A stretch of DNA of 64,000 bases from Apostichopus japonicus (lineage: Eukaryota; Echinodermata; Holothuroidea; Aspidochirotida; Stichopodidae): NCBI RefSeq assembly GCF_037975245.1, contig NC_092575.1:11304501-11368500 (forward strand), written 5' to 3'. Shown piece by piece: positions 35,262 to 46,122 of the stretch. A program made the translations under genes and the position numbers. Position 1 is the stretch's first letter; the number at the start of each line of letters is the position of its first letter. The notes below the pieces were generated by a model that saw only the letters and a list, made by a program, of their open reading frames with translations, was not told the DNA's origin and made no database searches.

Positions 35262-38200
35262 ACTGGTTTGACCAATAGGGGGAAATGCAAAAAAGTGTAC
35301 CATAAGGGGAAATTGAGGGAAAACACGAATAACATGGAAATAAATTATATTTTAATATCTAAATTTTCATGAAATACTTGTCATGATGTGCTCTAATGTG
35401 CTACATGTCTTTTGAGATTAAATTAATAAGATCTTAGGATATACCTTTTTTGGACCTTTAAAAATTTCCCCCGAACGTATTTTTCCTACTAATGAGGATT
35501 AGGGGGAAAAGTTTGTATTTCTCCTTAACAGTTTTTTGTATTTCTCCTTAACGGTTTCTTGTATATTTCTCCTAAACGTTGAAATAAGCAAATTTTCCTT
35601 TAAGGAGAAATACAAACATGTATTCGTAGTACAGAATTATGGTTACGGTGGGAGGATTGAGTGGTAGAGTAATTTCTCCGGGGACAAAACATATGATATG
35701 TAATAAAATTTGATGATGAATGAAAATAATCAATAATATAATCTATGATAAGTTTAATATTATTTATTATATCATCAGACAGTGAGGAGCCCATATAAAA
35801 GCGCAATAAAAGGGCTGAAAAACTTCGAACTACTCACACGATCGCACTTATCCCACCTCCCTCCCCCTTTCCCTCTTTCGTGGGTAACTCTAGCCCAACC
35901 ATCTGTTCAGAAAATCGGTAAAGGAAAGCTACCACGGGCGTTGTGGGTAGGGGCGGGTATTGCGACCCCTTTTAATACCCTATTAGTTTTCGAGCATAAC
36001 AGTATTCACTCTGGCTAATTATTAGTTTAGTTTAGTTACCCAAGGATCAGGAAGCTTTACAGTAGCTTATTTGAGAACCTATCCGTGATATATCATGGAT
36101 AAACACCGGTTTACTTCAAGCCTTCTATTTTCAATAATTGTTCAGAGGGTAAAGAGGCAGGGGTGTGAATTCTCTCCCATTCCTGCTCCCGGGACCGCCT
36201 TTTAAAGTCCCCATCAACTTTTTTTTCTCGATACATTGGAACCACTGGCCCTCACTTCACTAACTTAGTAATCACTCTGGTTAAGCAAGTAAGCAACCGA
36301 GTATAGCTATCTGCTTGAAAGCTACATAGACTATTTACTACAAAAGCGATATGTTAATGTAACAGTCAAAATTTGTATTTCTAATTAGATACAGGTTTCT
36401 TGTATTTCTCCTTAACGTTGAAATTAGCAGAAATTCCCTTAAGGAGAAATACAAACATGTATTCGTAGTACAGAATTATGGTTACGGTGGGGAGGATTGA
36501 GTGGTAAAGTAATTTCTCCGGGGACAAAACATATGATATGTAATAAAATTTAATGATAAATGAAAATAATAATATAAACTATGATAAGTTTAATATTATT
36601 TATTATATCATCAGGAATGTGAGGGGTTCATATAAAAGCGCAAAAAATGGGCTGAAAAACTTCAAACTACTTACACGGTCGAACTTACTCCACCTCCCTC
36701 CCCCTTTCCCTCTTTCATTGGAAACTCTAGCCCAACCATCTGTTCAGAAACGTTCAAGCGTCTCGTATATGAAAATCGGTAAAGAAAAGCTACCAGGGGC
36801 GTTGTCGGTAGGGGCGGGGATTGCGACCACTTTAATACCCTATTAGTTTTCGAGAATTACAGTCTCCACTCTGGCTAATTATTAGTTTAGTTACCCAAGG
36901 ATCAGGAAGCTTTACAGTAGCTTATTTGAGGCCCTATCCGTGTTAGATCATGGATGAACACCTGCTTACTTCAAGCCTTCTATTTTCGATAATTGTTCAG
37001 AGGGTAAAGAGGCAGGGGTGTGAATTCTCTCCCATTCCTGCTCCCAGGACCGCCTTTTAAAGTCCCCATCAACTTTTTTTCGATACTTTGGTACCACTGA
37101 CCCTCACTTCACAAACTTAGTAATCACTCTGGTTAAGCAAGTAAACAACTGAGTATAGTTATCTGCTTGAAGGCTACATAGACTATTTACTACAAGGTTA
37201 TATTAATGTAACAGTCAAAATTTGCATTTCAAATTATATACAGGTTTCTTGTATTTCTCCTTAACGTTGAAATAAGCAAAACTTCCCTTAAAGGAGAAAT
37301 ACAACCATGTATTCGTAGTACAGAATTATGGGTACGGTGGGGAGGATTGAGTGGTAAAGTAATTTCTCCGGCTACAAAACATATGATGTGTAATAAAATT
37401 TGATGATAAATGAAAATAATCAATAATATAAGCAATGATAAGTTTAATATTATTTATTATATCATCAGACTGTAAGGAGCCTATATAAAAGCGCAATAAA
37501 ATGGCTGAAAAACTTCGAACTAATCACACGGTCGCACTTACCCTACCTCCCTTCCCCCATCCCCCTTCCTCTCTTTCATGGGAAACTCTAGCCTTACCAT
37601 CTGTTCTGAATCGTTCGAGCGTCTCGTATACGGAAATAGGTAAAGGAAAGCTACCAGGGGCGTTATGGGTAGGGGCGGGGATTGCGACCACTTTAATACC
37701 CTATTAGTTTTCGAGCATAACAGTATTCACTCTGGCTAATTATTAGTTTAGTTTAGTTACCCAAGGATCAGGAAGCTTTACAGTAGCTTATTTGAGACCC
37801 TATCCGTGATAGATCATGGATGAACACCGGCTTTCTTCAAGCCTTCTGTTTTCGATAAATGTTCAGAGGGTAAAGAGGCAGGGGTGTGAATTGTCTCCCA
37901 TTCCTGCTCCCGGGACCGCCTTTTAAAGTCCCCATCAACTTTTTTTTCTCGATACATTGGAACCACTGGCCCTCACTTCACTAACTTAGTAATCACTCTG
38001 GTTAAGCAAGTAAGCAACTGAGTATAGTTATCTGCTTGAAGGTTTCATAGACTATTTACTACAAGGTTATGTTAATGTTACAGTCAAAATTTGCATTTCT
38101 AATTATATACAGGTTTCTTGTATTTCTCCTTAACGTTGAAATAAGCAAAACTTCCCTTAAGGAGAAATACAAACATGTATTCGTAGTACAGAATTATGGT

Positions 38201-39831
38201 AACGGTGGGGAGGCTTGAGTGGTAGGGTAATTTCTCCGGAGACAAAACATATGATATGTAATAAAATTTGATGATAAATGAAAATAATCAATAATATAAA
38301 CTATGATAAGTTTAATATAATTTATTATATCATCAGGACTGTGAGGGGCACATTTAAAAGCGCAATAAAAGGGCTGAAAAACTTCAAACTACTCACACGG
38401 TCGCACTTACCCCACCCCCTTCCCCTCTTTCATGGGCAACTCTAGCCCAACCATCTGTTCAGAAACGTTCAAGCGTCACGTTTACGGAATTAGGTAAAGG
38501 AAAGCTATCGAGGGCGTTGTGGGTAGGGGCGGGGATTGCGACCACTTTAATACCCTATTAGTTTTCGAGCATAGCAATATTCACTCTGGCTAATTATTAG
38601 TTTAGTTTAGTTACCCAAGGATCAGGAAGCTTTACAGTAGCTTATTTGAGAACCTATCCGTGTTAGATCATGGATGAACACCGGCTTACTTCAAGCCTTC
38701 TATTTTCGATAATTGTTCAGAGGGTAAAGAGGCAGGGGTGTGAATTTTCTCCCATGCCTGCTCCCGAGAACGCCTTTTAAAGTCCCCATCAACTTTTTGC
38801 GATACTTTGGTACCACTGGCCCTCACTCCACAAACTTAGTAATCACTCTGGTTAAGCAAGTAAGCAACGGAGTATAGTTATCTGCTTAAAGGCTACATAG
38901 ACTATTTACTACAAAAGCTATGTTAATGTAACAGTCAAAATTTGCATTTCTAATTAAATACAGGTTTCTTGTATTTCTCCTTAACGTTGAAATAAGCAAA
39001 ACTTCCCTTAAGGAGAAATACAAACATGTATTCGTTGTACAGAATTATGGTAACGGTGGGGAGTATTGCGTGGTAGAGTAATTTCTCCGGGGACAAAACA
39101 TATGATATGTAAAAAAATTTGATGATAAATGAAAATAATCAATAATATAAACTATGATAAGTTTAATATTATTTATTATATCATCAGGAATGTGAGGGGT
39201 TCATATAAAAGCGCAATAAAATGGCTGAAAAACGTCAAACTTCTCACACGGTCGCACTTACACTACCTCCATTCCCCCTTCTCCTCTTTCATGGGAAACT
39301 CTAGCCCAAAAATCTGTTCTGAAACGTTCAAGCGTCGCGTATACGAAATTAGGTAAAAGAAAGCTACCAGGGGCGTTGTGGGTAGAGGCGGGGGTTGCGA
39401 CCAATTTAATACCCTATTAGTTTTCGAGCATAACAGTATTCACTCTGGCTAATTATTAGTTTAGTTTAGTTACCCAAGGATCAGGAAGCTTTACAGTAGC
39501 TTATTTGAGAACCTATCCGTGATATATCATGGATGAACACCGGTTTACTTCAAGCCTTCTATTTTCAATAATTGTTCAGAGGGTAAAGAGGCAGGGGTGT
39601 GAATTCTCTCCCATTCCTGCTCCCGGGACCGCCTTTTAAAGTCCCCATCAACTTTTTTTTCTCGATACATTGGAACCACTGGCCCTCACTTCACTAACTT
39701 AGTAATCACTCTGGTTAAGCAAGTAAGCAACTGAGTATAGTTATCTGCTTGAAGGCTACATTGATTACTTACTACAAAAGTTATGTTAATGTGACAGTCA
39801 AAATTTGCATTTCTAATTAGATACAGGTTTC

Positions 39832-39886
39832 TTGTATTTCTCCTTAACGTTGAAATAAGCAAAACTTCCCTTAAGGAGAAATACAA
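39832..39886. repeat. Conserved hairpin of the array unit (representative)
   Basis: Arms TTGTATTTCTCCTTAA (39832-39847) and TTAAGGAGAAATACAA (39871-39886) pair perfectly over 16 bp around a 23-nt loop. It is repeated in every unit from 36.4 kb on (for example 40694, 41556), about 180 bp before the TATA-like box. In unit 1 (35515-35620) the left arm is present three times in a row, which may mark how the array started. Confidence 0.85.
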
Positions 39887-40061
39887 ACATGTATTCGTTG
39901 TACAGAATTATGGTAACGGTGGGAGGATTGAGTGTTAGAGTAATTTCTCCGGGGACAAAACATATGATATGTAAAAAAATTTGATGATAAATGAAAATAA
40001 TCAATAATATAAACTATGATAAGTTTAATATTATTTATTATATCATCAGGAATGTGAGGGG

Positions 40062-40080
40062 TTCATATAAAAGCGCAATA
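40062..40080 (+). promoter_or_regulatory. TATA-like box of the array unit (representative)
   Basis: CATATAAAAGCGC fits the TATA consensus and is preserved in seven of eight units (TTTAAAAG in unit 4). Whether it drives transcription cannot be seen from sequence. No initiator, SINE box or RNA gene was recognised after it. Confidence 0.35.
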
Positions 40081-42644
40081 AAATGGCTGAAAAACGTCAA
40101 ACTTCTCACACGGTCGCACTTACACTACCTCCATTCCCCCTTCCCCTCTTTCATGGGAAACTCTAGCCCAACCATCTGTTCTGAAACGTTCAAGCGTCGC
40201 GTATACGAAATTAGGTAAAGGAAAGCTACCAGGGGCGTTGTGGGTAGAGGCGGGGGTTGCGACCAATTTAATACCCTATTAGTTTTCGAGCATAACAGTA
40301 TTCACGCTGGCTAATTATTAGTTTAGTTTAGTTACCCAAGGATCAGGAAGCTTTACAGTAGCTTATTTGAGAACCTATCCGTGATATATCATGGATGAAC
40401 ACCGGTTTACTTCAAGCCTTCTATTTTCAATAATTGTTCAGAGGGTAAAGAGGCAGGGGTGTGAATTCTCTCCCATTCCTGCTCCCGGGACCGCCTTTTA
40501 AAGTCCCCATCAACTTTTTTTTCTCGATACATTGGAACCACTGGCCCTCACTTCACTAACTTAGTAATCACTCTGGTTAAGCAAGTAAGCAACTGAGTAT
40601 AGTTATCTGCTTGAAGGCTACATTGATTACTTACTACAAAAGCTATGTTAATGTGACAGTCAAAATTTGCATTTCTAATTAGATACAGGTTTCTTGTATT
40701 TCTCCTTAACGTTGAAATAAGCAAAACTTCCCTTAAGGAGAAATACAAACATGTATTCGTAGTACAGAATTATGGTTACGGTGGGAGGATTGAGTGGTAG
40801 AGTAATTTCTCCGGGGACAAAACATATGATATGTAAAAAAATTTGATGATAAATGAAAATAATCAATAATATAAACTATGATAAGTTTAATATTATTTAT
40901 TATATCATCAGGAATGTGAGGGGTTCATATAAAAGCGCAATAAAATGGCTGAAAAACGTCAAACTTCTCACACGGTCGCACTTACACTACCTCCATTCCC
41001 CCTTCTCCTCTTTCATGGGAAACTCTAGCCCAACCATCTGTTCTGAAACGTTCAAGCGTCGCGTATACGAAATTAGGTAAAGGAAAGCTACCAGGGGCGT
41101 TGTGGGTAGAGGCGGGGGTTGCGACCAATTTAATACCCTATTAGTTTTCGAGCATAACAGTATTCACGCTGGCTAATTATTAGTTTAGTTTAGTTACCCA
41201 AGGATCAGGAAGCTTTACAGTAGCTTATTTGAGAACCTATCCGTGATATATCATGGATGAACACCGGTTTACTTCAAGCCTTCTATTTTCAATAATTGTT
41301 CAGAGGGTAAAGAGGCAGGGGTGTGAATTCTCTCCCATTCCTGCTCCCGGGACCGCCTTTTAAAGTCCCCATCAACTTTTTTTTCTCGATACATTGGAAC
41401 CACTGGCCCTCACTTCACTAACTTAGTAATCACTCTGGTTAAGCAAGTAAGCAACTGAGTATAGTTATCTGCTTGAAGGCTACATTGATTACTTACTACA
41501 AAAGCTATGTTAATGTGACAGTCAAAATTTGCATTTCTAATTAGATACAGGTTTCTTGTATTTCTCCTTAACGTTGAAATAAGCAAAACTTCCCTTAAGG
41601 AGAAATACAAACATGTATTCGTAGTACAGAATTATGGTTACGGTGGGAGGATTGAGTGGTAGAGTAATTTCTCCGGGGACAAAACATATGATATGTAATA
41701 AAATTTGATGATAAATGAAAATAATCAATAATATAAACTATGATAAGTTTAATATTATTTATTATATCATCAGACTGTAAGGAGCCTATATAAAAGCGCA
41801 ATAAAATGGCTGAAAAACTTCGAACTAATCACACGGTCGCATTTACCCTACCTCCGTTCCCCTTCCCCTCTTTCATGGGTAACTCTAGCCCAACCATCTG
41901 TTCTGAATCGTTCGAGCGTCTCGTATACGGAAAAAGGTAAAGGAAAGCTACCAGGGGCGTTATGGGTAGAGGCGGGGATTGCGACCACTTTAATACCCTA
42001 TTAGTTTTCGAGCATAACAGTATTCACTCTGGCTAATTAAAGTTTAGTTTAGTTACCCAAGGATCAGGAAGCTTTACAGTAGCTTATTTGAGAACCTATC
42101 CGTGATAGATCATGGATGAACACCGGCTTTCTTCAAGCCTTCTGTTTTCGATAAATGTTCAGAGGGTAAAGAGGCAGGGGTGTGAATTCTCTCCCATTCC
42201 TGCTCCCGGGACCGCCTTTTAAAGTCCCCATCAACTTTTTTTCGATACTTTGGAACCACTGACCCTTACTTCACAAACTTATTAAACACTCTGGTTAAGC
42301 AAGTAAGCAACTGAGTATAGTTATCTGCTTGAAGGCTACATTGATTACTTACTACAAAAGCTATGTTAATGTGACAGTCAAAATTTGCATTTCTAATTAG
42401 ATACAGGTTTCTTGTATATCTCCTTAACGTTGAAATAAGCAAAACTTCCCTTAAGGAGAAATACAAACATGTATTCGTAGTACAGAATTATGGTTACGGT
42501 GGGAGGATTGAGTGGTAGAGTAATTTCTCCGGGGACAAAACATATGATATGTAATAAAATTTGATGATAAATGAAAATAATCAATAATATAAACTATGAT
42601 AAGTTTAATATTATTTATTATATCATCAGACTGTAAGGAGCCTA

Positions 42645-42925
42645 CACTCTAAAAACAACCGGTTCAAAAATGAACCGAAACGGCTCAAATTTGAACCGGA
42701 CAAAGGATCAAATGGGCACTGAACCGACTCTGTTCATTTTGAACCGGTTTACCGGTTCAAAATTTTGAACCATTTGCCGGTTCAAAACTTTGAACCGATA
42801 AATCGGTTCAAAATGAACAGTCTCAGTTCATTTTGAACCGATTTATCGGTTCAAAGTTTTGAGTGCACATTTGATCATTTGTTCGGTTCAAATTTGAGCC
42901 GTTTCGGTTCATTTTTTAACAGGCT
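42645..42925. mobile_element. CACTA-like terminus with subterminal inverted repeats
   Basis: It begins CACTCTAAAAACAACCGG directly after CTA of the truncated array unit. It is followed by at least a dozen CGGTTCA/TGAACCG words in both orientations. The block is itself a large imperfect palindrome (arms of about 110 bp; ATGAACCGAAACGGCTCAAA at the left is answered near 42885-42915). A CACT start and dense short subterminal repeats are hallmarks of CACTA/EnSpm elements. The array does not resume to the right, so this is the end of something larger than a MITE or a rearrangement breakpoint. Confidence 0.65.
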
Positions 42926-43324
42926 TTTCAATCCGAATGAACAGTGTACGGTTTAAACCATTGGTGGGACGACTATGTGGTTCAGATAACCAGATTACAG
43001 TTCAGAGTGATGCATATATCAAGGCAAAAGCCGACATTGAAAATGCAAGCCAAATGACGTTCCAGTCTACATTGATCACTAAATCTCTTCTGATCACATT
43101 CAGGTAAGGCATGCCTCCCAAATTTGCATGTTACTCTCAGAACCTAGAAGAGTATAGCCTTACACATTAGCAAATATAACATAGATTCAACCACAATTTA
43201 CCAGGGGAAACCATATAGATACATGTATAAAAAAAGGGGGTATATGAAGGCGCTTATCACTAGAAAGACTGAACAAGAAGTAATGTGTGTCATGGTTGTC
43301 CCATTATCTTATTAACAAATGCAT
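42926..43324. other. Unassigned DNA
   Basis: No ORF or repeat recognised between the CACTC terminus and the SINE. Confidence 0.4.
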
Positions 43325-43515
43325 CACTATCAGGGGATCGTGGTAACATAGCCTAGTGGTAATGACTCTAGTCCTGAGATCATAGGATTGCGAGTTCGAG
43401 TCCATCCAGGGGCGCTGTGTTGTTTCCTTGAGCAAGGCACTTTATCTCCCCGTTGCTCAGTTAAGTGCAGTACCCCATTAGGAGCAACTTCAGTACCCGT
43501 CAGGAGCGTTTAGAA
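43325..43515 (+). mobile_element. tRNA-derived SINE with CCTTGAGCAAGGCAC core
   Basis: The tRNA-like head carries A-box-like TAGCCTAGTGG and B-box GAGTTCGAGTCC (43394-43405). Downstream comes CCTTGAGCAAGGCACTTTAT and CCCCGTTGCTC, a central module found in SINEs of many marine animals. The named superfamily is not assigned here. Confidence 0.75.
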
Positions 43516-46020
43516 AAAAAAATAGAAAACTATCAGAAAAACAAACAGGAGTTTTGAAAATTTCAGGTATGGCAGAGGGCAGCACTTATGACCTGGCAAT
43601 GTACACAACCTTGCCCTCGATGGACAAAATTTGTTGACCCCTGGTGCAGGGTTCTCTGCCCAGGACAAATTGACTGCCGACAAGACTTATCCAAGTGGAG
43701 TGCCACCATCGGTTGGCCCGGAGGGCATCAGAAGATTTTGGGTTTCATATACTGCGTAGGTTGCAGGAAATGGCTCTTCCCTCGTCTAGTTGGCTGCATT
43801 CACACACCCTTGATATTGACAACTGGTTGCAGGGCATCAACGGCAAAACTGATTTTACCATGTGATAAACCACACAGGACTAACACATGGTCAAACTAAA
43901 ATATCTCTACAGTCATGCCTAAAAAATAAGAAAACAGTTCAAGTAAAAGGGCAACTTCAGAACATTATGTTTAACTATTTATTTCTTATAGGATTACTTC
44001 ATCTATAGCAAAATAGTGTGAAGTATGTAACTATGGTTTCAAAAGCAAAAGTTGTACTGGTTTTCAAAACTTGCACTTAACATGTAATTTTCATACTGAA
44101 TAAATTTATTGAAGTTAACAGATGAATTTTGTTCAGTTACGTTAGAAGGGAGCCCTTGGCTATTCAACATTTGGTCTGTAGTGAAAAATGTTAGGCCCTA
44201 GCCTAGGCCCACAAATGTTTTTGGGCGGTCGGCTTGATAACATTGGGCAGGCAGTGTACCAATTTTGAGGCTATTATTTACCAACCAAGAATGAATGGGG
44301 CAGAATTATCCCTCCAATTAATGTTTCTGAGACTAAGTGATTTTCTCATTTACATTTACGGGATGTGTCACTGCGATTGCACATGTCGTAGTTCTACAGT
44401 TTTACCCACATATGTAAGTGTATTTTTTAACAACATTCAACTTGCGCCGTGTTGACATGGAGGATTATTATCAAGAAAGTGAAAAAGATGCACTCCGAAT
44501 AAGATATTGGATATTTTCTTTTGGCATTAGAGAGTTTGTAGATAAATGTGTATTTGTAGTTTTAAAGCATTGACCAGAATTGGTGCAATTATACTTAACT
44601 CCCACCCCCACACCCCCCCATGGAATGTTGCCATGGTAACTCAACTGTGCAATATATTACAATAAATCTGAAGGAAAATCTGTGGTGATCAAGAACAAAC
44701 CACAGCTACGATGCCATGTCAAAATAACTAGATACTAAACTGTGCAATTAGACACTACAACTAAATAACTACAGCTTTAAAGTCATGAAAATCCAACCCT
44801 TCAAACACTTCATACTGAAATTCTGATGATAGCATTTGCATCCATGAAATTTAAATCAAGCATTGTGCCTCCAAGGAACTATTAGGGTAGCAATGTGAGC
44901 ATCATCTTTCATTTAGTCCATATTAGACATGTTACAGAAATTACAGAAAAACACTGTCCACCAAAACAAGGTCTCCAAGATGTTCGAGGCACTGGTTGCG
45001 TTCATCAATTGTTTTGCAATAATTGATGTGCAGTAAGTATTTTAGTTTATGCCAATTCAAAATTTCTTAACAACAAATTCTACCCAGACTCCCTGTATAT
45101 ATACAACGGAAGGTTAAGGCCAAGTAGAAGAAAAAACATGTTTCCCGTCCGAATTTTCTAAGCTGAGGAGGAGATGGGGCGTCACTGCTTGAGACTGTGC
45201 AAGGTTATGTATGGCTACGCATTTTAAATTTTGAACCATCACGCATTTCAATCTTACAAATTCATAATAAAATCAAAATGAGCACTATCTGATGATAGCT
45301 GCGGCTATGTACTTCAAATCAAAATGTTCAGGGTCTATTAATAGGCTTAGCCTTGCCCCTAATCGCAAATCGCAAAAGGAGAGCCGTCGAGTTGATGCTG
45401 GCAGTTTTATCAGAAGAATACTGGTTTGTGACTGATGTATGAGGTACAATTACCGAACCACAGTTTCATGGACTAGCTGAGCCTTGTCTAGGGCCTGGCC
45501 AATTGTGATTTTGTGAACCAAACCAACCAAGCTTAAAAACAAGAAATTTGTTTATTTGTCATAAATTACTCGAATGCGAGTTATAAATTTTTAATACAGG
45601 GATATAGTTGATGGGGTATTTGAATACTTTTTCTTTTACTAAATAGTGTGAATTTTAAAACTGGTTTTCACCAAATCGAGATTGCTTGTCATGACGATTT
45701 TTGTATGTAATTGCCACATACCAGTTTTGTGATTTTTTTTTGTCGCATTCGATTGTGCATTTGGAATTTTCTGACCATTTCGAAAAAACGTTAAGAGCAT
45801 TTTGTCGTTGAAAATCATGCAAATATGTGGTGTCACTGTCTATACTACGTTTTAATGGGTTTTTTTAAGGGATGACTTAAATCATTTCTGCAATTTTTAT
45901 TTAATTTTGATATTTTTAGGCTTAAATATGCCTATTTTCCTGGTTTGACCCCAAGTTGTCATGAATAAAAAATAATAGAAAAAACGCGTCCCCAAAAATG
46001 GAAGCGGGCGGGGACGAGAA
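43516..46020. other. Region without a supported gene
   Basis: Short frames (43588-43899, 44234-44455, 45639-45836) have no recognisable domain, splice partners or conservation evidence. It is A/T-rich, with C runs near 44607-44618. It lies downstream of the SAM-domain gene and would be the 3' non-coding part of the putative CACTA element. Confidence 0.4.
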
Positions 46021-46025
46021 ACATG

Positions 46026-46031
46026 TTTATT
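46026..46031 (-). terminator. Polyadenylation signal AATAAA
   Basis: AATAAA on the minus strand, about 92 bp after the stop codon of the SAM-domain gene at 46123. Confidence 0.55.
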
Positions 46032-46122
46032 TTTTACTTGGCCTAACAACAACTAAATATGAACAATTAAATTGTAGAACCCAATGCAAGGTTCCTGATC
46101 GAAGCATTCACTCCTATGTGCC

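Larger units (their letters stand above)
35471..42644. repeat. Tandem array, eight units of about 0.85 kb plus a truncated ninth
   Basis: A TATAAAA-type landmark recurs at 35793, 36630, 37483, 38352 (as TTTAAAA), 39203, 40065, 40927 and 41788, giving spacings of 837, 853, 869, 851, 862, 862 and 861. The ninth unit ends at 42644, two bases short of its box. Units 5-7 are almost identical, so they arose by recent local amplification. Each unit contains a 16-bp-stem hairpin, a conserved AT-rich stretch, the TATA-like box, a C-rich stretch, GTTTAGTTAC, a near-palindrome ATCCGTGATATATCATGGAT and a GGCAGGGGTGTGAA...GGGACCGCC block. The small frames repeated in units 5-7 (75 and 66 residues) break in other units and are not genes. 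No monomer protein is recognised. Confidence 0.93.

Noticed and set aside
39129-41080. Repeated 75-residue ORF in array units 5-7 as a small gene family
   Set aside because: Units 5-7 are near-identical copies; the frame is broken in other units and the composition looks non-coding.
43588-43899. Cys/Trp-rich 103-residue ORF
   Set aside because: No family recognised, no splice partners on that strand, and frames around it are equally open; left unannotated.
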